Below, piece by piece: positions 49,831-58,935 of a DNA stretch of 64,000 bases. Both the position numbers and the translations under genes were made by a program. The stretch is from NCBI GenBank assembly GCA_009726095.1, contig WLMZ01000005.1, positions 1 through 64,000 of the forward strand, given 5' to 3'. The notes under the pieces were generated by a model. That model was not told where the DNA came from, did not search any database, and was given only the letters and a program-made list of their open reading frames with translations. Source of the DNA: Actinomycetota bacterium. Lineage in GTDB: Bacteria; Actinomycetota; Acidimicrobiia; Acidimicrobiales; Ilumatobacteraceae. The first letter of the stretch is position 1, and the number at the start of each line of letters is the position of its first letter.

Positions 49831-51227
49831 ATTCCCATCAGTGTGCCGGGGCGAGACGCCTCGCGCACCGGTCCGGCACGACCGGCATCGGCACGGGGCC
49901 GTACGGCGCGCTGCGACACCCACTGCGGAAAGGCCAGCGGGAGGACGAACAGCGGCATGATCAAGGACCGCTGCCGGCTGAGGATGCCCAGATTGCCCAC
50001 GCTGGCGAACGCCAGACCGAACGCCACCAGAACCGTGAGGGCGAACACGACGTACGGGCTACGGCGCATGACCCGAAAGGTGGCCCTTACCCGCCGCCAG
50101 CTCACGATGGCAATCAGCAGCAGGGCGGTCATCTCGGTAGCAGGAATGAGCTCGGCGAAGCTTCTGGCCTCGTTCAACAGCGGTCGCGTATCGGTCCGTA
50201 CGATCGCAGATGGCCAGTCGAGAGGGCTGTCGATGGTGACGATCTTGAAGACAGAGCGACCTTCGTCAGTGCGTTGTGTCGCCGAATCGAACAGCAAGGA
50301 GATCTGGGTTGTCACGCCGGCCGTGGAATCCACGGTGGCGCCACGCTGATCGAGGAAACGCACCGTTGCGCCGCCGACGGCGAACAGGGCAGCGAGACCG
50401 ATGAGGATCAGGGCGATGGAGCCGAATCTTCCCCCTGCGCCACGATCGGAGCGGTGGGTGAACAGTCCGGCGATGAGGGCCACCAAGAACGCCCCGATCC
50501 ACATGCCCGAAAAATGGGGCCGCACCAAGCCCACTCCCAACAAACCCACCCCCAGGAGGGCAAACGAACCCAGACCCCATCGGCCGGTGAGCAGCCGGGC
50601 AACCCCGAAGGTGGTGATGCCCAAGAACAGCATGATCCAGGACTCCTTGCCGATCGATGCTGGCCAGTACAGGATCGATGGTGTCAACAGCACCAGCGCC
50701 GCATAGCGCTTGTGCGACAAACCGGGTACTGCGAGTATCCCCGCCTTCACGAAGAGCAGTGCACCGACGTAGGCCATTGAGGCGAAGACGAAGAACCCTG
50801 CAAGCCGGCTGGCGCCGAACACTGTGTAGATCGAGGCGGTCACGTTGGTGATGAACCTCGTGCCAGTTCCCCGCGGGATGAGTGCCGTTGGCGACCGTGC
50901 GCCGCTGCGCAGGCCCGCAGCAAGGATCTTCGCGTTCTTGTCGTATTCACCCGAGTCCGAGAAGCCGGCATACGACTGGAACGCCACGAAATACCGAACG
51001 AACACGACCACGAACTTGGCGCCAAGGCCAACGACACCGATGCGATACAGGTGCGCCAGATCGCCGGAGAACAACCTTCGGACCGCAACGAGCAGGCTCA
51101 GGAGCAGCAGGGGAAGCAACACGAACGCACCCCACAGGTCGTACCCGACATTGACCATCGCCCAGCCGAGCGCCAACACGTACGCTGCGGCGAGCCCGAT
51201 CACGGTGCGCTCGGCCGGGGTGCTCAC
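49827..51227 (-). CDS. Multi-pass membrane protein, candidate Wzy-like polymerase (copy A)
   Basis: About 10 TM segments; lies between BY-kinase-like and LMW-PTP genes; paralog of 55273-56613 (YDLWGAFVLLP / YDTWGAFIVLP). Confidence 0.6.
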   Translation of the reverse strand: MSTPAERTVIGLAAAYVLALGWAMVNVGYDLWGAFVLLPLLLLSLLVAVRRLFSGDLAHLYRIGVVGLGAKFVVVFVRYFVAFQSYAGFSDSGEYDKNAKILAAGLRSGARSPTALIPRGTGTRFITNVTASIYTVFGASRLAGFFVFASMAYVGALLFVKAGILAVPGLSHKRYAALVLLTPSILYWPASIGKESWIMLFLGITTFGVARLLTGRWGLGSFALLGVGLLGVGLVRPHFSGMWIGAFLVALIAGLFTHRSDRGAGGRFGSIALILIGLAALFAVGGATVRFLDQRGATVDSTAGVTTQISLLFDSATQRTDEGRSVFKIVTIDSPLDWPSAIVRTDTRPLLNEARSFAELIPATEMTALLLIAIVSWRRVRATFRVMRRSPYVVFALTVLVAFGLAFASVGNLGILSRQRSLIMPLFVLPLAFPQWVSQRAVRPRADAGRAGPVREASRPGTLMGI

Positions 51228-51229
51228 GA

Positions 51230-52837
51230 TCAATCTGCGCTTTTCGAACGCCACCGACTCGGGTTGGGCACGCTGCCGGCGTACTCGTAGTACCCGGATC
51301 GCTCGGCGGCCTCGCCGACCACGGTGAGCACCAGATGCGCGTTGCTGAGCGCCCGCACGATCTCGATACAACGAGTTGCCGACTCGATGGTGGAATGGTT
51401 CAGACGCGTCACGATGACGATCACATCGGCATGCGGGACCAGCTCGAGCACCTCGGCGGTGGCACCGACGGGCGAGCTGTCGATGACAACCGCTGAGGCA
51501 AGCGCTGACAGCTCGGGCAACAGCCGAGCGGTCTCTCTCGCCAGGTCGCCCGGGGATGCATCGATGCCGGCCAGATCGAAGATGGCCAGATCGGTGACGT
51601 TGCTCGCCGAAAGCATGACGGCCACTGGCATGTTGGCGAGGTCCTCGAAGCTGAACCCGAGGCGCCTGGACTTCCTGCCGAGGATTCGTTCGGTGAGCGA
51701 CGGCCGACGGAAATCGGTGTTGACAGCAACGGTGCGCATACCGGTTTCCACGAACGCCGCAGCGAGGTTGGTGGACACCGAGGTCTTACCATCACCCGAT
51801 CCGCTGGAGATCACGAGTACCACCGGCGCCCGCCCAGCAGCCCGTGCGGCTCCGCCCTCCACGAACCCGACCACGCTGCGAAGCGTGCGGTATGCATCGG
51901 ACAAGACGTCGTGACGGCCGGGGACCACGACCATGCCAGCGGCGGCTTCCTTCGAGGTGATCGGAATGGCCACCTGACTGCGCAAGCCGAAGATGGTTTC
52001 GGCCTGGGTGCGGGTGCGGATTCGCCGGTCGAGCTTGGCGAGCAACAGGACAACCCCGAAACCGACCATCCCACCAACACCGCCGAGCAGGATGCCCCGG
52101 CTGGTGCGCGAGGTGGGCGCCGAGATGCCGCTGACACCGCCCTGACCTTCGACCGCGATTGCCTGCGCCCGTTCGAGCGTGGTGAGCTGCAACTGGCCCC
52201 TATCTACCTGGAGCTGGCTGAGCTGCTCGAAAGCCACGCTGTACTGACGGCTGAGTGCATCGAGCTGCGCCGCTGTGACCTTGTCGTTCGGGTTGGCCGC
52301 CGCAACAGGTTCGAGCTTCTCGATATCGGTCTTCAGCGAGTCGAGCCGTTCACGTGATGCGGCAAGGCGATCGAACTGCAGCGAGTCCTGACGCTCGGCG
52401 ATGTACTTGGTGAGTTCGTCGGCGAAGGCATCGGCGACCTGCACCGACAACTCAGCAGTGCTCTGCTTGGTCGTGATGCGCAAGGCGCCGGTGTTTTGAT
52501 CGACGGCCACGGTGACCTGCGCTGCCAATGCCGCCGGAGCCCCGTCGTATCCGATCGACTTCGCAACGCGCTTGGGCACCTCGCCAGTGATCGCGAAGAG
52601 CTGCAACTGGTTGATCGCCACCGGGTCGCTGTTGACGCTCTGGGTGGACGACGAACTGGAAATGAGCAACGTGTGGCTGGCTGTCCAGGTGGTGGAGGTC
52701 TCCACGGCGGAGTTGGCTGGCTTGGCGGGTGCGGGAACTGCGCCCGCGAGCACGCCGAGCAGGGCCATAGCGACCACCACCCACCAGCGACGCCGGAGCG
52801 CCCCAAAGATCGTTTCCGTGTTCAGGACCTCAACCAC
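51230..52837 (-). CDS. Wzc-like polysaccharide co-polymerase/tyrosine autokinase (copy A)
   Basis: N-terminal Wzz region, VLVISSGSGDGKTSVSTNLAAAFVETGMRTVAVNTDFRRPSL, AVVIDSSPVGATAEVLELV; short Tyr-containing tail (SGYYEYAG). Confidence 0.85.
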   Translation of the reverse strand: MVEVLNTETIFGALRRRWWVVVAMALLGVLAGAVPAPAKPANSAVETSTTWTASHTLLISSSSSTQSVNSDPVAINQLQLFAITGEVPKRVAKSIGYDGAPAALAAQVTVAVDQNTGALRITTKQSTAELSVQVADAFADELTKYIAERQDSLQFDRLAASRERLDSLKTDIEKLEPVAAANPNDKVTAAQLDALSRQYSVAFEQLSQLQVDRGQLQLTTLERAQAIAVEGQGGVSGISAPTSRTSRGILLGGVGGMVGFGVVLLLAKLDRRIRTRTQAETIFGLRSQVAIPITSKEAAAGMVVVPGRHDVLSDAYRTLRSVVGFVEGGAARAAGRAPVVLVISSGSGDGKTSVSTNLAAAFVETGMRTVAVNTDFRRPSLTERILGRKSRRLGFSFEDLANMPVAVMLSASNVTDLAIFDLAGIDASPGDLARETARLLPELSALASAVVIDSSPVGATAEVLELVPHADVIVIVTRLNHSTIESATRCIEIVRALSNAHLVLTVVGEAAERSGYYEYAGSVPNPSRWRSKSAD

Positions 52838-52877
52838 CTCTCGAAGTTGACAAAGTGTAGGCGGAGGATCGGCACCC

Positions 52878-55172
52878 TCAACGCCAAGGAACGAGCCCCC
52901 GGCCGGACAACACGCTTCGCCGTTTCAGGGTCCCGGCAAACCCCGCCACGGTTGCTCCATCGGTGTTCTTGACCTCAGCGAAAAGCCGCTCGGGTAACCG
53001 GAGGGGTTGCGGTCGGTAGACGAGTTGGTAACGACCCGGAGCAAGTGCGCCGTTCAGATCGAACGCCACCGTCACGCGCTGACCCGGTGCCAGGGTGATC
53101 AACGTCGCGTACACGTTCCAGCCCAGTTCGGTGCTCGAGCTGTGACCAATGGCGACACCGTCGAGGGTGACGCCCTGCAGAGCAAGGGGCGAATACAGAC
53201 TGAGAATCGTTCGATTGGTGCCGCGCGCAAGCTTGAGCCGGTTACCGATGACGTAGTCGGGATAGCCGGTGGACGGCGCCGTGTTCGTCATCGTGACCGA
53301 CGCAACCGCCGTGGTACGGCCGGTGCGCTGATTGAACCTTGCCTCGTAGCGCACCTCGCGCTTGAGGAAACTGTCGATCTTGTTGGCGCTGGCATTGTCG
53401 TTGACGACAGCGAGTCCATCGTGGCCCGAGGGTGAGGGTAACGCTGCGTCGATGCCGACATGTTCAAACAGTTGCTGCTCGCTCGGGCGCACTGCCCATG
53501 CCGAGAGGTGCCCCTGCGTCGCCGCCCGCCCGAGGTCGGCCGCCAACACCTGCGGGCTCGGCAGCTGTGCGCTCAACACCTGGTCCACCGTGGCGCGGGT
53601 GACGGCTTCGAGGATGTCCTCGCGTTCGGACTCGGGACGCGTGTACTGATCGAGAAGCAGGAATTGCTCGGCGGTGGTGGACGACAACGTGACGCCGAGG
53701 CTGGGCACCACCACATCACCGGTGAGGTCGAGTAGCGCAGCGATGCCGGCCGGATCGATGATGAACACACCGTCGACGGCGCGGCCCGTGGCCTGCTCGT
53801 AGAGCTGCGCCATCGCAGAACCAACAGCGGGCATATCCGGGGACATGGTGATGTTGCTCCAGTACTTCGGGATGACCTTGCCACCCTGGCTGCCTGCCCC
53901 GAACTGTCCGTAGCGGGCAAAGTATTCGTCGCTGGCGACGAGCGACGCGCCGCCCCGCTTTTCGAGATCGGTGATCAGCTCGCCCGTTCGACCGCGGGCG
54001 GTCAGCTTCAGGCGTCCCTTGGTGATGGTGACCTCGGCCCAGTTACCCATCAGACCCGTCTGCCCACGAGCCTCGGCCGAGCTGGTGAACGCGATGAAGT
54101 ACCGGCGGGGTCCATCAATTCCCAACATCGCCGGCCCCTGCTGGGCAGCATCGAGGCTGGTGTCGGCCTGACGAATGACCTCTGAGGCCAGGGTTCTGGC
54201 ATGGTCGAGCCGGTCCTGGAACGGAGCGAAGAGCCAGGGCGATGAGGCGGCATCGAGCGCAACCGACAACCCCTTCACCGTCGAACGCAGGTCGGCAAGC
54301 GGCTGGGTCAGCAAGGCAAGGGCCTCGACATCGATCACACCGGTCTGCACCGTGAGTTGGCTGAGATCGACAAGCGCCAGCGTCTTGGAGGCGGCGTTGG
54401 ATGCCGCTGCGGCCCTTCCGATGATGTCGGTGAGGGCTTGGCGGTGTTGCGCCAGCACCGGCACCAGTTGGGCTGGGGCCGTCCACGGTGTATCGAACTC
54501 GTCGCGAGCGGCCTGCAACTGCACGGCAGCACTGTGCAGCGATGCGGACGCGGCGGCTGGGTCTCCGCTCTTCAACGAGTTGAGGCCGCTGATCAGCGCG
54601 CCGTATCCCTTGCTCGCATGGTCCTTGGCCGCCAGACCCCCGATCATCATGCCCACGACGGCAGTGAGGAAGGCCACGCCCACGCCGATGCCGATGTGCA
54701 GCACGCGCCGACGGACAAAACCCGGGCGACGCGCCAGACCGGTGAGAGCCAGCAGCAACGCCAGAGCGGCCATCGCGAAAAACGAAGCGAGGAACCATGG
54801 GTCGGAGCTGGACCGCAGCACGACCTGCAGCACCGCAGCGCCGATGAGGGCCCGGACCGGCGCGGCGCCAGTCCTGTGCAGGCCTAGCCACACCCCACCG
54901 AACAACCCCGCCAATGCGATCGCGATGAGCAGCGGCCGATCGACGACGACCATCGCTGCCCCGCTCGACGCGACCACCAGCGCCCACCACGGTGCGGTTG
55001 CCGACGCCCAGGTGACGAACAGCGCAAACGCTGTGGTGATCACAGCATCGGGCACGCCAGACCCTGTGGGTCGACACCCGGCGAAGGCAGCCAACACTCC
55101 ACTGGCGACCGCTACAGCGAACACGACGCGGGCGGTGAAGGTGGAGATCGTATTCCGACGCCGCGATTTCAT
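52878..55172 (-). CDS. DUF4012-type membrane/extracellular protein (copy A)
   Basis: N-terminal TMs; GPRRYFIAFTSSAEARGQTGLMGNWAEVTITKGRLKLTARGRTGEL...IPKYWSNITMSPDMPAVGSAMAQLYEQATGRAVDGVFIIDPAGIAALLDLTG. Confidence 0.8.
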   Translation of the reverse strand: MKSRRRNTISTFTARVVFAVAVASGVLAAFAGCRPTGSGVPDAVITTAFALFVTWASATAPWWALVVASSGAAMVVVDRPLLIAIALAGLFGGVWLGLHRTGAAPVRALIGAAVLQVVLRSSSDPWFLASFFAMAALALLLALTGLARRPGFVRRRVLHIGIGVGVAFLTAVVGMMIGGLAAKDHASKGYGALISGLNSLKSGDPAAASASLHSAAVQLQAARDEFDTPWTAPAQLVPVLAQHRQALTDIIGRAAAASNAASKTLALVDLSQLTVQTGVIDVEALALLTQPLADLRSTVKGLSVALDAASSPWLFAPFQDRLDHARTLASEVIRQADTSLDAAQQGPAMLGIDGPRRYFIAFTSSAEARGQTGLMGNWAEVTITKGRLKLTARGRTGELITDLEKRGGASLVASDEYFARYGQFGAGSQGGKVIPKYWSNITMSPDMPAVGSAMAQLYEQATGRAVDGVFIIDPAGIAALLDLTGDVVVPSLGVTLSSTTAEQFLLLDQYTRPESEREDILEAVTRATVDQVLSAQLPSPQVLAADLGRAATQGHLSAWAVRPSEQQLFEHVGIDAALPSPSGHDGLAVVNDNASANKIDSFLKREVRYEARFNQRTGRTTAVASVTMTNTAPSTGYPDYVIGNRLKLARGTNRTILSLYSPLALQGVTLDGVAIGHSSSTELGWNVYATLITLAPGQRVTVAFDLNGALAPGRYQLVYRPQPLRLPERLFAEVKNTDGATVAGFAGTLKRRSVLSGRGLVPWR

Positions 55173-55215
55173 TCCTTCACCAGTATGGCCGGAACACGGC
55201 AACCGCCACCATCAT

Positions 55216-55262
55216 CGGACCGACGGACCGACGGACCGACGGACCGACGGACCGACGGACCG
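55216..55262. repeat. Octanucleotide tandem array (CGGACCGA, 5.9 copies)
   Basis: Read directly; lies between the 3' end of polymerase-like copy B and the 5' end of DUF4012 copy A. Confidence 0.95.
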
Positions 55263-55272
55263 CCGTCAACGC

Positions 55273-56613
55273 TCAACGGTGGATGGCGCCGTCGAGACGC
55301 TGCTCGCTGGATCGGCGATGCGGGAGACACAACGGCACGAACAGCATGGGCAGCACCAAGGACCGCTGACGCGAGAGAATACCGAGATTGGAGATGTTCG
55401 CGAACGACACCCCGAAGGTCAACACCACCAGCACGGACAGCACCACGTAGGGGTTGTGCCGCAGCACATGACCGAGGTTCAAGATACGTCGCCAGCTCAC
55501 CAGAGCAAGACCCATCAGCGCCGTCATCTCCAGCGCCGGCAGGAGTTCGCCAAAGCTGCGCACCTCCAACAGCAACGGTCGGGTGAGGGTTCGCCCAATG
55601 GCGTACGGCCAATCAAGTGGTCCGTTCAGCGAGACCGGCGTGATCGCCGAGCCTCCCTGTTGTGAGTTCTGGGCGGTCTGTTCAAGGATGGAGGCGACCC
55701 GATCGCTCAGGCCGACGTCACCGGCTTGGTTACCCCTGGGATCGAGGAACTTCAATGTGATGCCGATCAGGATGACCAATCCCACCACAGAGATACCAAA
55801 CAACACCGCTGCGGTGAGCCTGGAGGAGTCAGTGCCCGTGCCGATGACAACCAGGACCAAGAGCGCGCACACGAGGGCACCGGCCCAGATGAGAGCGAAG
55901 TGCGGCCTTGGGAACCCGGCGCCGACGATACCGAGCACGGTGAAGGGCACAGACCAGCCGCCGCCCCAGCCCGTGAGCAGGCGAGCCGCACCGTATGAGG
56001 CCAGACCGAGGCACAGCATCATCCAGGCTTCCTTGCCGAGCGATGACGGCCAATACATCAACGATGGGGCGAAGAAGACGAGGCTCGCGTAACGCCGCGT
56101 CTTCAGCCGTGGAATGGCAAGCAGCGCAGCGCGAAGGAACAGGACCGCACCCCAGTAGCCCATCCAGCCGAACAGGAGGAATCCGGCCAATCGACTGGAC
56201 CCGAAGATCGCGTACACCAACCCGGCGAGCTGCTCGAGGAACTGGGTCCCGGTGGAATGAGGGATCGCGGACAGCAGCGACACCCTTCCGTCACGGATGT
56301 CGCCGGCGATGACCTTGGCGATGTCGTGGTACAGACGAGCGTCGGCTTGACCGCCGTAGGCATCGAACGTGACCCAATAGCGCACCAACGAGCCGACAAC
56401 CTTCGCACCGAGGCCAGCGAGGGCCATGGGATACATGTACCGCATGCGCTTGGTGAAGATACGCCGCAGCACCAACCGGGTGACACCGACCATCATCGGC
56501 AGCACGATGAACGCTCCCCACGTGTCGTAGCTCAGGTTCCCCATGGCCCAACCAAGGAACAACAGGTACAGGACTGCGCCCCCGATGAGCAGTGGAATCC
56601 ACTTTGACCGCAC
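55273..56613 (-). CDS. Multi-pass membrane protein, candidate Wzy-like polymerase (copy B)
   Basis: Hydrophobic; paralogous to 49827-51227 (LGWAMGNLSYDTWGAFIVLP; YASLVFFAPSLMYWPSSLGKEAWMM / YAALVLLTPSILYWPASIGKESWIM). Confidence 0.62.
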   Translation of the reverse strand: MRSKWIPLLIGGAVLYLLFLGWAMGNLSYDTWGAFIVLPMMVGVTRLVLRRIFTKRMRYMYPMALAGLGAKVVGSLVRYWVTFDAYGGQADARLYHDIAKVIAGDIRDGRVSLLSAIPHSTGTQFLEQLAGLVYAIFGSSRLAGFLLFGWMGYWGAVLFLRAALLAIPRLKTRRYASLVFFAPSLMYWPSSLGKEAWMMLCLGLASYGAARLLTGWGGGWSVPFTVLGIVGAGFPRPHFALIWAGALVCALLVLVVIGTGTDSSRLTAAVLFGISVVGLVILIGITLKFLDPRGNQAGDVGLSDRVASILEQTAQNSQQGGSAITPVSLNGPLDWPYAIGRTLTRPLLLEVRSFGELLPALEMTALMGLALVSWRRILNLGHVLRHNPYVVLSVLVVLTFGVSFANISNLGILSRQRSLVLPMLFVPLCLPHRRSSEQRLDGAIHR

Positions 56614-56615
56614 GG

Positions 56616-58217
56616 TCAGGCCGCACCTCTACGAGGCCGCTGCGACTGCCGCTTCTGATTGGCGGGTACCGCATAGGAGTAGGAGTAGGAGTAGCCGTAG
56701 CCGTTGCGCCCGGCTGACTCCTCGACGAGTACGAGCAGAATCTGCCGCTCGGTCAGCGACCGCAGGGTTTCAACCGTGCTGTGCGCCGCAGCAGCATGAG
56801 TTCGTCCGACGCGTGACACCAGCACGATGAGGTCGGCCTGAGGCACCAACTCGAGGACCTCGGCCGTGGAGTCCACCGGCGAGGTGTCGACGACCACCAC
56901 GCCCGCACCGATCTCGGCCATTCTCGGCAGGAAGCCAGCGGTGATGCGCGCCAGTTCACCCGGCGATTCCTCCACCCCCGCCAGATCGAACAGAACGAGG
57001 TCATCAACGACGCCGTGATTGAGCAGCAGAGCCGGTGGCATCGTGCTGATGCGCGCCGGGACCAAGCCACCGACGTCGGCTACCTTGCCGGTGATGTATT
57101 TCGACAGCGTTGGTCGACGGAAGTCGGTGTTGACGGCAACGGTGCGCACACCACTCTCGGCAAATGCTGCGGCCAGGTTGGCTGCCACCGTGGTCTTGCC
57201 ATCACCCGCCCCCGCAGACACGACCAGGATCACCGGCACTCGGCCAGCGTCCTGGGCCACCCCGTGCTCGACGAACGACACCACGCTGCGCAGCTTGCGA
57301 TAGGCATCGGACAAGACATCGTGTCGTCCCGGAATGGCCACGAGGCCCTGCGGGAAGTCCTTGACCATCGGGATCGAAGCCTGGGCGCGGAGGCCGAAGA
57401 TGGACTCGGCCTGAGCGCGACTGCGAATGGTGGAGTCGACCCGGCTGAGCAGCATGGCAATGCCAATGCCGGCGAGACCACCGACGATGCCACCGAGCAC
57501 GCCGCGGCTGGTGCGCGAAGACGGCGCAAGCAGGCCCTTGCGTGCAATGGGGATGGCCTCGGCACGTTCGAGTGTCGCGAGCTGCAGTTGCACAGCGGTC
57601 ACCTGCAGGGCGTCGTACTGCTCGAACACGGCGCTGTATTGGCGCGTCAAGCCGTCGAGTTGGGCGGAGAGCACCGGGTCGCCCGGCCGGGTGGCCAACT
57701 GCGCCGAGAGCTTGTCGATCTTGGCCTTCAGGTCGTCCTGGCGCTTCAGCGAACTGCTGATCCGCTCGGTCTGCAGGATGTCCTGGCGCTCGACGAGATA
57801 GCTGGAGAGTTCGTCGGCGAACGTGTCGGCCACGGCAACCGCCTGCTCGGCCGAATTCTGCGTGGTGCTGAGCCTGATGGAACCGCTCTCGGGATCGACG
57901 GTGATCTTGATCTGCGCGGCAAGCAGGGCCGGCGATCCCTTGAAATCCAGCTTCACGGCAGCGCGATGAGGTACCTCGCCCGTGGTTGCAAACAGCTTGA
58001 TCTGGTTGAGCGACACCGGATTGGCAACAATCGTGCCCACATCGGCCGAGTTCGACAACAGCAACGTGTGCGCCGCGTTCCAGTGGTTGACCGCATCGGT
58101 CGCTGCCTTCGGTGCTGGCAGGGCTCCGACGAGAGCGCCCAACGCCACAAAGGTGAGTACCACCCACCAGCGGCGGCGGATTCCATCAAGAACAATTCTG
58201 GCGTCCAGAACACGCAT
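56616..58217 (-). CDS. Wzc-like polysaccharide co-polymerase/tyrosine autokinase (copy B) with tyrosine-rich tail
   Basis: VILVVSAGAGDGKTTVAANLAAAFAESGVRTVAVNTDFRRPTL; VVVVDTSPVDSTAEVLELV; C-term GYGYSYSYSYAVP. Confidence 0.86.
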   Translation of the reverse strand: MRVLDARIVLDGIRRRWWVVLTFVALGALVGALPAPKAATDAVNHWNAAHTLLLSNSADVGTIVANPVSLNQIKLFATTGEVPHRAAVKLDFKGSPALLAAQIKITVDPESGSIRLSTTQNSAEQAVAVADTFADELSSYLVERQDILQTERISSSLKRQDDLKAKIDKLSAQLATRPGDPVLSAQLDGLTRQYSAVFEQYDALQVTAVQLQLATLERAEAIPIARKGLLAPSSRTSRGVLGGIVGGLAGIGIAMLLSRVDSTIRSRAQAESIFGLRAQASIPMVKDFPQGLVAIPGRHDVLSDAYRKLRSVVSFVEHGVAQDAGRVPVILVVSAGAGDGKTTVAANLAAAFAESGVRTVAVNTDFRRPTLSKYITGKVADVGGLVPARISTMPPALLLNHGVVDDLVLFDLAGVEESPGELARITAGFLPRMAEIGAGVVVVDTSPVDSTAEVLELVPQADLIVLVSRVGRTHAAAAHSTVETLRSLTERQILLVLVEESAGRNGYGYSYSYSYAVPANQKRQSQRPRRGAA

Positions 58218-58300
58218 CCAGTCTGTAAGGGGAGAACAGGGACGCTGGACCTAGTCGGCGTCGAGCCAAGAGCGTAGTGCCTGATCGGGAGCCGGGGATA

Positions 58301-58780
58301 TCAGGCAGCTGATGCTGGCTTGCGCCGACGCACGGTGGCAACCGAGACCATGCCAACGCCCGCTGCCAGGGCCACGAGGCCGATCTGCAATGGGAACGAG
58401 CTGTCAGAACCAGTAACGGGCAGCGGCACCGTACTGGGCACGGGGGAAATCGAGAGCTGGGAGGTGGCCGTGAGACCGCATTCCGGTGGCGAGGTCGCTA
58501 CGACGACGTAGACGCCAACCACCGCAGGGGCGACGATGACCAGGCTGGCGTGGCCGCTGTCGTCGGCAACAGCCGTGCCGACCACATTGCCGTTGACCGT
58601 GAAGGTGACCGTCGTGCCGGGACAAAACGCGTTGACCGACAGGGTGACGTTCGAGCCGGGCTGCGGCGCATCGTTGCTGATGTCGATAGCCGGAGGGTTG
58701 ATTGGATAAGCGAACGCTGCGGCGCTGCTACCGAGCATCGGTAGAGCGGCTGCAAACAACAGCAGGGCAATTTTGCGCAT
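58301..58780 (-). CDS. Secreted protein with LPxTG-type sorting signal
   Basis: Signal peptide MRKIALLLFAAALPMLGSSAAAFA; Ig-like middle; LPVTGSDSSFPLQIGLVALAAGVGMVSVATVRRRKPASAA. Start refined to ATG 58780. Confidence 0.75.
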   Translation of the reverse strand: MRKIALLLFAAALPMLGSSAAAFAYPINPPAIDISNDAPQPGSNVTLSVNAFCPGTTVTFTVNGNVVGTAVADDSGHASLVIVAPAVVGVYVVVATSPPECGLTATSQLSISPVPSTVPLPVTGSDSSFPLQIGLVALAAGVGMVSVATVRRRKPASAA

Positions 58781-58935
58781 GACCTGAACCTTCCTCGCGA
58801 ACTTGTGCAACACGCTAGCAGGCTTACGGCTGAAGCGATAGTCCGTCGTGTCAACGGTTGACGCGGCGCATCGTCCTGCGACAGCCCTCAATGGTAGCGT
58901 CGGTGTCCTTGGGCGGACAGCAGACACCAGTCGCC

